The notes below the pieces were generated by a model, which was not told where the DNA came from, searched no databases, and saw nothing but the letters and a program-made list of their open reading frames with translations. Position numbers and translations under genes: made by a program. Of a stretch of 64,000 nucleotides of DNA, positions 34,746 to 44,236 are shown piece after piece; the stretch's first letter is position 1, and each line of letters begins with the position of its first letter. Source of the stretch: Clavibacter californiensis (GTDB lineage Bacteria > Actinomycetota > Actinomycetes > Actinomycetales > Microbacteriaceae); assembly GCF_021952865.1 (NCBI RefSeq), contig NZ_CP040792.1, positions 1,860,001 to 1,924,000 on the forward strand. Direction: 5' to 3'.

Positions 34746-36235
34746 TCGCCGACCACGACGGAGGCGGCGTGGTGGACGACGCGCATGCCTCCGAGGGGGC
34801 GGTCCACCCCTCCCCATCCCGCTCGGGAGGCCGAGCGCTGCCCGCGGAAGGGACGCGGAGCAGCATCGCGGGGCCCGACTCGGCACGTGCGCGCGCCGTC
34901 GCCCGTCTCGGACTCGCGGCGAGCGATCTCGGGGAGCTGATGGCCGCGCTCCGCCCCGCTGCCGCATGTCCGGGCGTGGACTGGAGCGACGCCGATGCGG
35001 AGGAGGTGGCGGCGCGTTGCACGTGGTCCGGCATCGCCGAGCCCGGCGATCGCGTCGCCGGGGCGGTCATCGGCGTGCTCGGCGCCTGCGCGGCGCTGGC
35101 CTCCGTGGTCGACGGCTGCTCGGCCGACGCGGTCGTCGGGGCGATGCTCGACGCCGGGCTCCGCCTGGAGTCGGACGGGCGCGCTGCGCTCGTCGGCGAG
35201 GTCGACGGGGCGCTGGAACGCTGGCGTCCCCGCGTCGTGCGGACCGAGGCGCTGGCACGGCTCCGTGCCGCGTGCGCGGTCGGCGCGCGCGTGCTGGTGC
35301 CCGGGGATGCGCACTGGCCGGCCGGCGCGGAGGACCTGGGGCCGCACGCGCCGCTCGTGCTCTGGTGCACGGGGGCGCCGGCTGCGATGGCCGCGCTCCC
35401 GGGGTCCGTGGCGATCGTGGGGGCGCGCGCGGCCACCGGATACGGCGAGCACGTCACCGCTGAGCTGGCCGCCGGTCTCGTCGATCGAGGCGTGGTGGTG
35501 GTCTCGGGCGGTGCGTACGGCATCGACGGCGCGGCGCACCGCGCGGCCATCGGGTCGGCGGGGCGCACGGTGGCGTTCCTCGCGGGTGGGGTCGACCGTC
35601 TCTACCCGTCCGGTCATACGGAGCTCTTCGCGCGCATGCGCCGCGACGGGGCCGTGGTGTCCGAGCTGCCGTGCGGGGCGTCGCCGACGCGCTGGAGGTT
35701 CCTCCTGCGCAATCGCCTCATCGCCGCGGTCAGCGCGGCCACCGTCGTCGTCGAGGCGGGTGCGCGCAGCGGGTCGCTGAACACGGCGAACCACGCGGTC
35801 GCGCTGGAGAGGCCGCTCGGGGCCGTGCCGGGCCCGGTGACGAGCGTGTCGTCATCGGGGTGCCATCGTCTCCTCCGCGAGTCCCAGGCGGTGTGCATCA
35901 CGTCGGCCGACGATGTGATGGAGCTGCTGCCGGGCTGGGGCGGGTCGGGCGCACAGGCCCGTGATCCGGAAGCCCCGCATGCGCCATCTCGCACCGCGCC
36001 GAGCCCACCCGACGCCGCCCGCGCGAGCGCGCGCACGGCTGAGGTCCGAGGCGATCCGCGCGTCGTCCGCGTGCTGGACGCCCTCGCCGTCCGACGTGGG
36101 CGCGAGACCGCCGACGTCGCGGCACGAGCTGGTCTCGGCCTGGCCGAGACCTCCTCCGTGCTGGGCATGCTCGAGCTCGAGGGAGCGGTGGCTCGACCGG
36201 ACGGGGGGTGGGTGCGGCGATCCGGATCCCGGTGA
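34742..36235 (+). CDS. dprA: DNA processing protein DprA
   Basis: DprA loads RecA on incoming single-stranded DNA. The Rossmann domain (SVAIVGARAATGYGEHVTAE, VVVSGGAYGIDGAAHRAAI, GVDRLYPSGHTELFARM, VVEAGARSGSLNTANHA) is intact. The protein has 497 residues, longer than the usual 300-380, owing to an unconserved N-terminal stretch of about 50 residues and a Pro/Ala-rich linker before a C-terminal winged-helix domain (about 430-495). GTG 34742 overlaps the comM stop (GTGA). Confidence 0.93.
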   Translation: MIADHDGGGVVDDAHASEGAVHPSPSRSGGRALPAEGTRSSIAGPDSARARAVARLGLAASDLGELMAALRPAAACPGVDWSDADAEEVAARCTWSGIAEPGDRVAGAVIGVLGACAALASVVDGCSADAVVGAMLDAGLRLESDGRAALVGEVDGALERWRPRVVRTEALARLRAACAVGARVLVPGDAHWPAGAEDLGPHAPLVLWCTGAPAAMAALPGSVAIVGARAATGYGEHVTAELAAGLVDRGVVVVSGGAYGIDGAAHRAAIGSAGRTVAFLAGGVDRLYPSGHTELFARMRRDGAVVSELPCGASPTRWRFLLRNRLIAAVSAATVVVEAGARSGSLNTANHAVALERPLGAVPGPVTSVSSSGCHRLLRESQAVCITSADDVMELLPGWGGSGAQARDPEAPHAPSRTAPSPPDAARASARTAEVRGDPRVVRVLDALAVRRGRETADVAARAGLGLAETSSVLGMLELEGAVARPDGGWVRRSGSR

Positions 36236-36306
36236 CGCGCCCGGGCCCCGGACAGACGACCTCGTATCCGCAGGTGAGCCCGCGGCGCGCGGCGCGCGGA
36301 TCCACG

Positions 36307-36312
36307 TAGCCT
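36307..36312 (+). promoter_or_regulatory. -10 box of the tyrosine recombinase gene
   Basis: TAGCCT lies exactly 6 nt before the ATG at 36319, supporting that start over the internal ATG at 36397. Confidence 0.55.
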
Positions 36313-36318
36313 TCGTGG

Positions 36319-37305
36319 ATGGACAGGGTGCGGGTCGACGGCGGACGCGTCGAGGGCGCGGCTGGAGGTCCGCGGTCCTCGCGCGGCGCGGGAGCCATGA
36401 CTCCGCTCACGGACGACATCGCCGCGTTCGGGACGTCTATGGAGCGGGAGCGGGGGAGCGCCGCCCACACGGTGCGGGCCTACTCCGCCGACCTGCGGGA
36501 CCTCGCCGCGCACGCGGCCCGCCAGGGCGTCGCGACGTCCGCCGCCCTCGACCTGGAGGTGCTGCGCGACTGGCTGTGGCGCGGGTCCCAGGCGCGGCTG
36601 GCGCCCGCGACGCTGGCGCGACGCTCGGCCGCCGTGCGGGGCTTCGGCGCGTGGCTCCTCCGCACGGGCCGCGTCGATGCCGACCCGGCCGTGCGGCTGA
36701 AGGCGCCGCGGGCGGGATCGCATCTCCCTCGGGTGCTGGCGCGCGAGCAGATGTCGGCCCTCCTCGCTCGACTCGCCGCACGGGCTGCGGAGGACGACCC
36801 CGCCGCGCTCCGGGATCTCGCCGTCATCGAGCTGCTCTACGCGTCCGCGCTCCGGGTCTCCGAGCTGACCGGCCTCGATCTCGGCGATGTCGACGCCTCC
36901 CGCCTCACGGTGCGCGTGGTCGGCAAGGGCGATCGCGAGCGGGTAGTTCCGTTCGGAGTCCCCGCCGCCGAGGCGCTCGACGCCTACGTCGCGCGAGGCC
37001 GTCCCGGGCTCGTCTCGTCACGGACCGGGTCGGCGCTGTTCCTCGGGGCGCGCGGAGGGCGGCTGGGTTCGCGCGCCGTCTACGGCCTCGTGGCCTCCCT
37101 GCTCGCGGACATCCCCGGATCGGGGCCGCAGGGGCCGCATGCCCTCCGGCACACGGCGGCGACGCACCTGCTCGACGGCGGAGCGGATCTCCGCACCGTG
37201 CAGGAGATGCTCGGCCACGCGAGCCTCGGGACGACGCAGATCTACACGCACGTGTCGATCGAGCGGTTGCAGCGCAGCTACGAGGGTGCCCACCCGCGCG
37301 CCTGA
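36319..37305 (+). CDS. xerC: tyrosine recombinase XerC
   Basis: XerC with XerD resolves chromosome dimers at dif. The 328-residue protein has a SAM-like N-domain ([20 protein letters not shown]) and the catalytic domain with Arg179 ([11 protein letters not shown]), [24 protein letters not shown] and nucleophile Tyr309. The first 26 residues (Gly/Arg-rich) are an extension before [11 protein letters not shown] 36397 would remove it, but the -10 box favours 36319. Position after dprA is typical. No phage genes are nearby, so a housekeeping recombinase is likely. Confidence 0.92.
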   Translation: MDRVRVDGGRVEGAAGGPRSSRGAGAMTPLTDDIAAFGTSMERERGSAAHTVRAYSADLRDLAAHAARQGVATSAALDLEVLRDWLWRGSQARLAPATLARRSAAVRGFGAWLLRTGRVDADPAVRLKAPRAGSHLPRVLAREQMSALLARLAARAAEDDPAALRDLAVIELLYASALRVSELTGLDLGDVDASRLTVRVVGKGDRERVVPFGVPAAEALDAYVARGRPGLVSSRTGSALFLGARGGRLGSRAVYGLVASLLADIPGSGPQGPHALRHTAATHLLDGGADLRTVQEMLGHASLGTTQIYTHVSIERLQRSYEGAHPRA

Positions 37306-37320
37306 CCCGCACCGGCGGGT
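37305..37320. terminator. small hairpin between xerC and the LytM-like gene
   Basis: ACCCGC (37305-37310) pairs with GCGGGT (37315-37320) over an ACCG loop, starting on the last base of the xerC stop codon. It is weak but lies in the only gap (70 bp) between these convergent genes. Confidence 0.35.
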
Positions 37321-37375
37321 GCGCGACCGGATCGAGCGCGCGCTCCCTCCGGAGACGCCCGGGCCGGGGCCGGCT

Positions 37376-37927
37376 TCAGGGATCCAGGGGCAGCAGCACC
37401 GCGTGCTGCAGGGCGGCGAGCAGCAGGGCCGGATCCACGTAGTCGCCGTGCAGGCGCGCCCCGAGGTGCAGCCCGCCGTCGGGCTCGTGGCGAGGCGACG
37501 CGGCGAGCGTGCCGATGACCTGCCCGGCAACCACCGCGTCGCCCGCTGCGACCAGTGGGACGACCGGCTCGACGGAGGACACGTAGCCGTCCGCGTGCCG
37601 GATGCTCACGACCGGGCGATCCACGACCATGCCGGCGAAGGAGACGGTGCCCGCGGCCGGAGCGCGGACCTCGCCGCCGGGGGAGACAGCGATGTCGATG
37701 CCCCGGTGGCCAGGACCGTACGCCGTGGTCGGCGCCTGGAACGGACGCGTGACCTGATGCGGCGGATCGACCGGCCACTCCCATCGCGGCGTCGCGGCGT
37801 CGGATGACGAGGCAGGCGGCGGATCCGCCGACGCGCGTGCGGTGCGGCCCGGCGTCGTCCCGCCGACGAGCAGCCCCACCACGAGCGCCGCCGCGCACGC
37901 CTTCCGTCGTGCCGTACCGCCGCGCAT
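37376..37927 (-). CDS. exported M23/LytM-like protein, probably without peptidase activity
   Basis: The protein (183 residues) has a signal peptide (RKACAAALVVGLLVGG) and an M23 domain. The first zinc motif is present (GHRGIDIAV, HxxxD). The HxH motif reads GLHLGARL, with one His, and the usual His in the YxHL segment is replaced (GYVSSVEPVVPL). That suggests a degenerate LytM domain that binds or regulates rather than cuts. ATG 37927 has GGAGG about 9 nt upstream; ATG 37933 is too close to it. Convergent with xerC. Confidence 0.85.
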   Translation of the reverse strand: MRGGTARRKACAAALVVGLLVGGTTPGRTARASADPPPASSSDAATPRWEWPVDPPHQVTRPFQAPTTAYGPGHRGIDIAVSPGGEVRAPAAGTVSFAGMVVDRPVVSIRHADGYVSSVEPVVPLVAAGDAVVAGQVIGTLAASPRHEPDGGLHLGARLHGDYVDPALLLAALQHAVLLPLDP

Positions 37928-38045
37928 GCGCATCCCCCTCCCCGGCGGACGCGTCCCGGCCTCCGGTCCGCCGCATCATGCCCCCTGCGACGCCGGCTCC
38001 TCGCCGGGTGCCCGCCCCGGCGGAGAAGTGGCAGAGTGGTCCGTT

Positions 38046-39503
38046 GTGAACGAGACGACGACCCCTCAGGATGACAAGAAGCTCCAGCGACGCGCGATCG
38101 GCCTGGCCGTCTCGGCCGCGGTGGGGGGCTTCCTCTTCGGGTTCGACTCCTCGGTCATCAACGGCGCGGTCTCCGCGATCCAGGGTCGGTTCGAGCTGAG
38201 CGAGACGCTCATCGGCTTCGCGGTCGCGAGCGCCCTCCTCGGCTGCGCGCTCGGCGCCTACCTCGCGGGTCGCATCGCCGACCGCTTCGGACGCCGCTGG
38301 ACCATGATCGCGGGGGCGTTCTTCTTCTTCATCAGCGCCTTCGGCTCCGGCTTCGCGTTCAGCGTCTGGGACCTCACGATCTGGCGCGTCATCGGCGGCC
38401 TCGGCATCGGCATCGCGTCGGTCGTCGCCCCCGCGTACATCGCCGAGATCTCGCCGAAGCTCCTCCGCGGCCGCCTCGCGTCGCTGCAGCAGCTCGCGAT
38501 CACGCTCGGCATCTTCACGGCGCTCCTCTCTGACGCCGTCTTCGCCGCCGCCGCGGACGGTGCCTCCGAGGAGTTCTGGTTCGGTCTCGAGGCGTGGCGC
38601 TGGATGCTCCTCGTCTGCGCCATCCCCGCGATCGTCTACGGCTTCCTCGCGTACCGCCTGCCCGAGTCGCCGCGCTTCCTGGTCGAGAAGGGCCGCAAGG
38701 ACGAGGCGCAGTCGATCCTCGCGAGTGTCTGGAAGCAGGAGGACATCGACCGCGCGAGCCGCGACCTCGAGCGCCAGATCGAGGAGGACCGCGTCGCGAA
38801 GCGCACCGGCACCCTCCGCGGGAACAAGCTCGGCCTGCAGGGCATCGTCTGGATCGGCATCATCCTGTCCGTGTTCCAGCAGTTCGTCGGCATCAACGTC
38901 ATCTTCTACTACTCCACGACGCTCTGGCAGGCCGTCGGCTTCGACGAGAGCCAGTCGCTCCTCACCTCGGTGATCACGGCTGTCACGAACGTCGCCGTCA
39001 CCTTCATCGCCATCGCGCTCGTCGACCGCATCGGCCGCCGCCCGATCCTCCTGTCCGGCTCGCTGGCCATGGCCGTGTCCCTCGCCGTGATGGCGATCTG
39101 CTTCAGCCAGTCGTCGACCGTCGACGGCGACGTGGCCCTGCCGCAGCCCTTCGGCGTCATCGCGATCATCGCCGCCAACGTCTTCGTCATCGGCTTCGGC
39201 GCCTCGTGGGGTCCGCTCGTCTGGGTGCTGCTCGGCGAGATCTTCCCGAACCGGATCCGCGCCAAGGCCCTCGGCGTCGCCGCCATGGCCCAGTGGATCG
39301 CGAACTTCGTCATCACCGTGTCTTTCCCGGCGCTGTCCGCCTTCTCGCTGCCCTTCACCTACGGCATGTACGCCGCGTTCGCCGCGCTGTCCTTCGTCTT
39401 CGTGCTCACGAAGATCCCGGAGACCAACGGGATGTCGCTCGAGGAGGCCGAGACGCTCTTCGTCGACAAGCCCAGGAAGCGCGCCAAGGCCGCGCGCGCC
39501 TGA
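38046..39503 (+). CDS. sugar porter family MFS transporter
   Basis: The 485-residue protein has 12 predicted membrane helices and the sugar porter motifs: GFLFGFDSSVINGA, GRIADRFGRRWTM, RLPESPRFLVEKGRKDEA (the PESPR signature), QQFVGINVIFYYSTTLWQAV and VDRIGRRPILL. It should import a hexose, pentose or inositol by proton symport; the sugar is not predictable. GTG 38046 follows an in-frame run of unconserved codons and no strong ribosome binding site is visible. It stands alone. Confidence 0.93.
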   Translation: MNETTTPQDDKKLQRRAIGLAVSAAVGGFLFGFDSSVINGAVSAIQGRFELSETLIGFAVASALLGCALGAYLAGRIADRFGRRWTMIAGAFFFFISAFGSGFAFSVWDLTIWRVIGGLGIGIASVVAPAYIAEISPKLLRGRLASLQQLAITLGIFTALLSDAVFAAAADGASEEFWFGLEAWRWMLLVCAIPAIVYGFLAYRLPESPRFLVEKGRKDEAQSILASVWKQEDIDRASRDLERQIEEDRVAKRTGTLRGNKLGLQGIVWIGIILSVFQQFVGINVIFYYSTTLWQAVGFDESQSLLTSVITAVTNVAVTFIAIALVDRIGRRPILLSGSLAMAVSLAVMAICFSQSSTVDGDVALPQPFGVIAIIAANVFVIGFGASWGPLVWVLLGEIFPNRIRAKALGVAAMAQWIANFVITVSFPALSAFSLPFTYGMYAAFAALSFVFVLTKIPETNGMSLEEAETLFVDKPRKRAKAARA

Positions 39504-39539
39504 TCCGTCGCGCCGCCACGTCGATCCTCCGGCGGGTGG

Positions 39540-39545
39540 TACCAT
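39540..39545 (+). promoter_or_regulatory. -10 box of rpsB
   Basis: TACCAT would give a leader of about 190 nt before ATG 39742, the longest in the window. A hairpin lies right at its 5' end. Confidence 0.5.
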
Positions 39546-39552
39546 CGACCAG

Positions 39553-39572
39553 CACCCGATCCAGGTCGGGTG
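39553..39572 (+). promoter_or_regulatory. hairpin at the 5' end of the rpsB leader
   Basis: CACCCGA (39553-39559) pairs perfectly with TCGGGTG (39566-39572) over a TCCAGG loop. It starts about where transcription should begin. S2 represses its own operon through the leader in other bacteria; whether this hairpin does so is inference. Confidence 0.45.
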
Positions 39573-39741
39573 ACTACGCGTGCCCATCAGGCCGCCGCAT
39601 CCACTCGGTCTCCTCGTGGCGATGATCCCTGTCGCCGAAGGGGCGGATGCGCGCCGGGCACCAGGATCAGCGGTCGTCCCGACCGCCGAGCGAACCGACG
39701 AGGCGCGCCGCGACAGCGCGCGCCGGAACAGGAGTACGGCC

Positions 39742-40704
39742 ATGGCCGTCGTCACCATCCGCCAGCTGCTCGACTGCGGCGTCCACTTCGGTCACCCGAA
39801 GACGCGCTGGAACCCGAAGATGAAGCGCTTCATCTTCACCGAGCGCTCCGGCATCTACATCATCGACCTGCAGCAGTCGCTTGCCCTCATCGACAAGGCG
39901 TACGACTTCGTCAAGGAGACGGTCGCCCACGGCGGCACCATCCTCTTCGTCGGCACCAAGAAGCAGGCGCAGGAGTCCATCGCCGAGCAGGCGCAGCGCG
40001 TCGGCCAGCCCTACGTCAACCAGCGCTGGCTGGGTGGTCTGCTGACCAACTTCCAGACCGTGCACAAGCGCCTCAACCGCCTCAAGGAGCTCGACCTCGT
40101 CGACTTCGACGACACGACGCGCGGCTTCACCAAGAAGGAGCTCCTCATCCAGCGTCGCGAGCGCGACAAGCTGGAGAAGAGCCTCGGCGGGATCCGGAAC
40201 CTGACCAAGACGCCGTCGGCGATGTGGGTCGTGGACACCAAGAAGGAGCACCTCGCGATCGACGAGGCGCGCAAGCTCGGCATCCCCGTCATCGGCATCC
40301 TCGACACCAACTGCGACCCGGACGAGGTCCAGTACCCGATCCCGGGCAACGACGACGCGATCCGCTCCGTCGCGCTGCTGACGCGCATCATCGCCGACGC
40401 CGCGGCCGAGGGCCTCATCCAGCGTCACCAGAAGCCCGACGCCGAGGGCTCCGCTCCGGCCGAGCCGCTGGCCGACTGGGAGCGCGAGCTGCTCGAGCAG
40501 GGCGACGCCGCCAAGGCCGAGCTGCCCGTCGAGGAGAACGACGTCGACGCCGAGGTCTCCGCCAAGAACGAGGCGAAGTCCGAGGACGAGGTCCCCGGCC
40601 CCGTGCACGCCCCCGAGTCCGACGACGCCACCGAGGCGAAGATCGAGGCCGAGGCGACCGAGGCCGAGGCAGCGCCCGCCGCGACGGCCACGGTCTCCGA
40701 GTAG
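39742..40704 (+). CDS. rpsB: 30S ribosomal protein S2
   Basis: S2 binds late in 30S assembly. Conserved blocks include [43 protein letters not shown] and the [20 protein letters not shown] segment. At 320 residues it carries a C-terminal tail of about 65 acidic/Ala residues beyond the core. ATG 39742 has ACAGGAG about 7 nt upstream. tsf follows after 110 nt, with an 18-bp hairpin between them. Confidence 0.97.
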   Translation: MAVVTIRQLLDCGVHFGHPKTRWNPKMKRFIFTERSGIYIIDLQQSLALIDKAYDFVKETVAHGGTILFVGTKKQAQESIAEQAQRVGQPYVNQRWLGGLLTNFQTVHKRLNRLKELDLVDFDDTTRGFTKKELLIQRRERDKLEKSLGGIRNLTKTPSAMWVVDTKKEHLAIDEARKLGIPVIGILDTNCDPDEVQYPIPGNDDAIRSVALLTRIIADAAAEGLIQRHQKPDAEGSAPAEPLADWERELLEQGDAAKAELPVEENDVDAEVSAKNEAKSEDEVPGPVHAPESDDATEAKIEAEATEAEAAPAATATVSE

Positions 40705-40722
40705 TCCGACCACACGCATCAT

Positions 40723-40761
40723 CCCGACGGGCGGGCGCGGGTTCCGCGCCCGCCCGTCGGG
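40723..40761 (+). terminator. 18-bp perfect hairpin between rpsB and tsf
   Basis: Arms 40723-40740 and 40744-40761 pair over all 18 bases with a three-base GTT loop, almost all G-C. No U-tract follows and no new -10 box is evident before tsf. It may be an attenuator or processing site that sets the rpsB:tsf ratio. Confidence 0.75.
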
Positions 40762-40814
40762 CACTCACCTCCGGGAGACCCCCGGATCACCACCTACAGA
40801 AGGAGTCCATGAGC

Positions 40815-41642
40815 ATGGCGAACTTCACTGCCGCTGACGTCAAGGAGCTGCGCGACCGCCTCGGCGCCGGCATGATGGACAGCAAGAACGCGCTGGTCGA
40901 AGCAGACGGCGACATCGAGAAGGCCATCGAGATCCTGCGCCTCAAGGGCCAGAAGGGCAACGCCAAGCGCGGCGACCGCTCCACCGCCGAGGGCCTCGTC
41001 GCCGCGTCCACGCAGGACGGCGCCGCCACCCTCATCGAGCTCGCGTGCGAGACCGACTTCGTCGCCAAGAACGACAAGTTCATCGCGCTGTCCGAGTCCG
41101 TCCTCGCCGCCGTCGTCGCGGCCGGCGCGTCCACCGTCGAGGAGGCCCTCCAGGCCCCCGCGGGCGAGCAGACCGTCGACCAGCTGATCAGCGACCAGGC
41201 CGCGATCCTCGGCGAGAAGATCGCGCTCCGCCGCGTCGCCCGCCTCGCCGGCGAGCACCAGGAGGTCTACCTCCACCGCACGTCGAAGGACCTCCCGCCC
41301 CAGGTCGGCGTCGTCGTCGACTACAGCGGCACGGACGCCGAGACCGCGCGCAGCATCGCCCAGCACATCGCGTTCGCCAACCCGGAGTACCTCGCGCGCG
41401 AGGACGTCCCGGCGGACAAGGTCGAGGCCGAGCGCGCCATCGTCACCGAGATCTCGCGCAACGAGGGCAAGCCCGAGGCCGCCCTGCCGAAGATCATCGA
41501 GGGTCGCCTCACCGGCTTCTTCAAGCAGGTCGCGCTCCTCGAGCAGGACTACGCGAAGGACAACAAGCAGTCCGTGAAGAAGGTCGTCGAGGCCGCTGGC
41601 CTCACGGTCACCGGCTTCGCCCGCTTCAAGGTCGGCGCCTAG
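40815..41642 (+). CDS. tsf: elongation factor Ts
   Basis: EF-Ts exchanges GDP for GTP on EF-Tu. The 275-residue protein has the UBA-like start ([20 protein letters not shown]), the TDFVAKND motif and the dimerisation core. ATG 40815 is preferred over ATG 40809 because AGAAGGAG lies 9 nt upstream of the first and only 3 nt from the second. The gene ends in front of a long palindromic terminator. Confidence 0.97.
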   Translation: MANFTAADVKELRDRLGAGMMDSKNALVEADGDIEKAIEILRLKGQKGNAKRGDRSTAEGLVAASTQDGAATLIELACETDFVAKNDKFIALSESVLAAVVAAGASTVEEALQAPAGEQTVDQLISDQAAILGEKIALRRVARLAGEHQEVYLHRTSKDLPPQVGVVVDYSGTDAETARSIAQHIAFANPEYLAREDVPADKVEAERAIVTEISRNEGKPEAALPKIIEGRLTGFFKQVALLEQDYAKDNKQSVKKVVEAAGLTVTGFARFKVGA

Positions 41643-41652
41643 CACCACCACG

Positions 41653-41684
41653 GGGAGCCCGGGTCGCATGCGACCCGGGCTCCC
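41653..41684 (+). terminator. terminator after tsf
   Basis: A perfect 32-nt palindrome (14-bp stem with ATGC loop) follows 10 nt after the stop, then TTCTCC. It is the most classical terminator in the window. Confidence 0.85.
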
Positions 41685-41742
41685 TTCTCCATGTCCGGTC
41701 GGGGCGGCCGCGAGGCGCCGCCGTCCCCGCCGGGCGTCACAG

Positions 41743-41748
41743 TAGATT
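41743..41748 (+). promoter_or_regulatory. -10 box of pyrH
   Basis: TAGATT lies 49 nt before ATG 41798. The leader contains GAGGACGGG as ribosome binding site. Confidence 0.45.
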
Positions 41749-41797
41749 GGACCGGGGCCGGATCCGGCGACCGGAACGCGAGGACGGGAACAGCACC

Positions 41798-42514
41798 ATG
41801 ACCGATCAGACCACCACCCGCCGCGTCCTCCTCAAGCTCTCCGGGGAGTCCTTCGGCGGCGGCCAGATGGGCGTCGACCCGGACGTCGTCAGCGCGCTCG
41901 CGCGGGAGATCGCCGAGGCCGCGAAGACCGTCGAGGTCGCCATCGTCGTCGGCGGCGGCAACTTCTTCCGCGGCGCGCAGCTGTCGCAGCGCGGCATGGA
42001 CCGCGGTCGCGCCGACTACATGGGCATGCTCGGCACCGTCATGAACGCCCTCGCCCTGCAGGACTTCCTCGAGCAGGCCGGCGCCGCCACGCGCGTCCAG
42101 TCCGCCATCTCGATGACCCAGGTCGCCGAGCCGTACATCCCGCGCCGCGCCGTCCGGCACCTCGAGAAGGGCCGCATCGTGATCTTCGGCGCCGGTGCCG
42201 GTCTTCCCTACTTCTCGACCGACACCGTGGCCGCGCAGCGCGCCCTCGAGATCCAGGCCGTCGAGGTCCTCGTCGCGAAGAACGGCGTCGACGGCGTCTA
42301 CACGGGCGACCCGCGCACGGACTCGTCCGCCACGCTCCTCGACACCGTCACCTACCAGGACGCCCTGCAGCGCGGCCTCAAGGTCGTCGACTCGACCGCC
42401 TTCAGCCTCTGCATGGACAACGACATGAAGATGGTCGTCTTCGGGATGGAGCCGGGCGGCAACGTCACCCGCGCGATCCGGGGCGAGCGCATCGGCACCA
42501 TCGTCTCCAACTGA
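41798..42514 (+). CDS. pyrH: uridylate kinase
   Basis: UMP kinase makes UDP for nucleotide and wall-precursor synthesis. The 238-residue amino-acid-kinase-fold protein has [39 protein letters not shown] and [17 protein letters not shown] 41798 has GAGGA about 12 nt upstream. frr follows after 113 nt with a terminator and a new promoter between. Confidence 0.97.
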   Translation: MTDQTTTRRVLLKLSGESFGGGQMGVDPDVVSALAREIAEAAKTVEVAIVVGGGNFFRGAQLSQRGMDRGRADYMGMLGTVMNALALQDFLEQAGAATRVQSAISMTQVAEPYIPRRAVRHLEKGRIVIFGAGAGLPYFSTDTVAAQRALEIQAVEVLVAKNGVDGVYTGDPRTDSSATLLDTVTYQDALQRGLKVVDSTAFSLCMDNDMKMVVFGMEPGGNVTRAIRGERIGTIVSN

Positions 42515-42519
42515 CGGAC

Positions 42520-42566
42520 GGCGCTCCGCCGGCGGCCCCGACGGGCCGAGTCGCGGCCGGAGCGCC
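42520..42566 (+). terminator. branched hairpin between pyrH and frr
   Basis: GGCGCTCCG (42520-42528) pairs with CGGAGCGCC (42558-42566). A small internal hairpin GGCCC/GGGCC (42534-42547) sits inside. No U-tract is present. Confidence 0.55.
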
Positions 42567-42579
42567 TCGCCATCCGCGT

Positions 42580-42585
42580 TAAGAT
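42580..42585 (+). promoter_or_regulatory. -10 box of frr
   Basis: TAAGAT lies 42 nt before GTG 42628. The leader holds the strong Shine-Dalgarno GAAGGAGA (42616-42623). Confidence 0.5.
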
Positions 42586-42627
42586 CGACCGGGCGCCCAC
42601 CGCGCCCGCGCTACCGAAGGAGAACCC

Positions 42628-43185
42628 GTGACCGTCGCCGAAGTCCTCGCAGATGCCCGAGACCGGATGGACAAGGCCGTCGAGGCGGTGAAGGAGGACT
42701 TCGGGAGCGTGCGCACGGGTCGTGCCAACCCCGCCCTCTTCCAGAAGGTGATGGTCGAGTACTACGGCAGCCCGACGCCGCTCGGCCAGCTCGCGAGCAT
42801 GAACAACCCCGAGGCGCGCACCCTCATCGTCACGCCCTACGACAAGACGGCCCTCAAGGAGATCGAGAAGGCCCTCGTCAACGTCCCGAACCTCAGCGCC
42901 ACGGTCGGCAACGACGGCGAGATGGTCCGGCTCACGCTCCCCGAGCTCACGGAGGACCGCCGCAAGGAGTTCGTCAAGATCGTCCGCGGCAAGGCGGAGG
43001 AGGGGCGTGTCAGCGTCCGCAACATCCGCCGCCGCTCCAAGGACGAGCTGGACGCCCTCAAGGGCGAGGTCGGCGACGACGAGGTCGCGCGCGGCGAGAA
43101 GGAGCTCGAGGCCCTCACCAAGACGCACACCGACCAGGTCGACGACGCGCTGAAGCGCAAAGAGACCGAACTCCTCGAGGTCTAG
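42628..43185 (+). CDS. frr: ribosome recycling factor
   Basis: RRF splits post-termination ribosomes with EF-G. The 185-residue protein has [35 protein letters not shown] and [14 protein letters not shown], all typical. GTG 42628 has an ideal ribosome binding site. The cdsA GTG follows the stop codon directly without a spacer. Confidence 0.97.
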   Translation: MTVAEVLADARDRMDKAVEAVKEDFGSVRTGRANPALFQKVMVEYYGSPTPLGQLASMNNPEARTLIVTPYDKTALKEIEKALVNVPNLSATVGNDGEMVRLTLPELTEDRRKEFVKIVRGKAEEGRVSVRNIRRRSKDELDALKGEVGDDEVARGEKELEALTKTHTDQVDDALKRKETELLEV

Positions 43186-44226
43186 GTGGCCAGCCCCGAG
43201 GATCCCGCCGAGCGGGCGCCCGTCGTGCCGCCCGCGTCGGGGACCGACGGCGCTCCGCGGATCCGGCGGCACCGCGGCCGCGTGACGCGCGCCGAGTTCG
43301 AGGCGCAGGTGCAGGCCACGCGTGCCGACCTGACGGCGCAGGTCCGGGCGACCCGCGCCTCGCTCGAGGCCACGAACGACCGCATCAACGCCCGCACGGG
43401 GCGCAACCTGCTCTTCGCGGTGAGCGTCGGGCTCCTCCTCGGCGGGGTGGTGCTCGTGAGCCTCGTCGTCGTCAAGCAGCTCTTCCTGGTCATCGCCGTC
43501 GCCCTCGTCGCGTTCACCGCCTACGAGCTCGCCACCGCGCTCCGCCAGGCCGGCCGCCGCGTGCCACGCGTGGGCTCGGTGATCGCGGTCGTCGCGCTCA
43601 TGCCCATCACGTACTTCGGCCGGCCCGACGGGCAGTGGCTGGGCCTCCTCGGGGCCATGGCCTTCGTCGCGCTCTGGCGCGTGGTGGAGCAGGCGCTGCC
43701 CGCCCGGCGGACGTCCGCCCGCGCGGTCGTCGGCGACATCGGCTCGAGCGTCTTCCTGCTCGCCTACGTGGGGCTGCTCGGATCGTTCGCCGTGCTGCTC
43801 ACCGCGGGCGACGGCGGCGAGTGGTGGACCCTCGCCTTCCTCATCCTCGTGGTGTGCTGCGACACCGGCGCCTACGTCGCCGGGCTCAACTTCGGCAAGC
43901 ACCCCATGGCGCCCACGATCAGCCCGAAGAAGACGTGGGAGGGCTTCGCCGGCGCGGTCGTCGCCGCGGTGCTCGCCGGGATCCTGCTCTCGGTGTTCAT
44001 GATCCAGCAGGAGTGGTGGTTCGGCGTCGTCCTCGGCCTCGTCATCGTGGTCACCGCGACCCTCGGCGACCTGGCCGAGTCGCTGATCAAGCGCGACCTC
44101 GGCGTCAAGGACATCAGCTCCTGGCTGCCCGGCCACGGCGGGTTCCTCGATCGCCTCGACTCCGTGCTGCCGTCGGCCGCGGTGGCCTATGCGCTGTTCC
44201 TCATCGTCACGGGAGCTTCCTCGTAG
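43186..44226 (+). CDS. cdsA: phosphatidate cytidylyltransferase with N-terminal hendecad segment
   Basis: CdsA makes CDP-diacylglycerol. The 346-residue protein has about eight membrane helices and the C-terminal signature KRDLGVKDISSWLPGHGGFL. Residues about 1-70 are a soluble extension. It contains three consecutive 11-residue repeats (AEFEAQVQATR, ADLTAQVRATR, ASLEATNDRIN), a short coiled coil not needed for catalysis. GTG 43186 abuts the frr stop. The cdsA stop TAG is part of the -10 box of the next gene. Confidence 0.94.
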   Translation: MASPEDPAERAPVVPPASGTDGAPRIRRHRGRVTRAEFEAQVQATRADLTAQVRATRASLEATNDRINARTGRNLLFAVSVGLLLGGVVLVSLVVVKQLFLVIAVALVAFTAYELATALRQAGRRVPRVGSVIAVVALMPITYFGRPDGQWLGLLGAMAFVALWRVVEQALPARRTSARAVVGDIGSSVFLLAYVGLLGSFAVLLTAGDGGEWWTLAFLILVVCCDTGAYVAGLNFGKHPMAPTISPKKTWEGFAGAVVAAVLAGILLSVFMIQQEWWFGVVLGLVIVVTATLGDLAESLIKRDLGVKDISSWLPGHGGFLDRLDSVLPSAAVAYALFLIVTGASS

Positions 44227-44229
44227 GAT
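44224..44229 (+). promoter_or_regulatory. -10 box of the DivIVA-repeat gene, overlapping the cdsA stop
   Basis: TAGGAT lies 7 nt before ATG 44237, and its TAG is the cdsA stop codon. It favours ATG 44237 over ATG 44228, which overlaps the box. Confidence 0.5.
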
Positions 44230-44236
44230 GTCCCGG

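Noticed and set aside
36319-37305. Mobile-element integrase
   Set aside because: The recombinase is a XerC type next to dprA, with no attachment repeats, phage genes or composition change.
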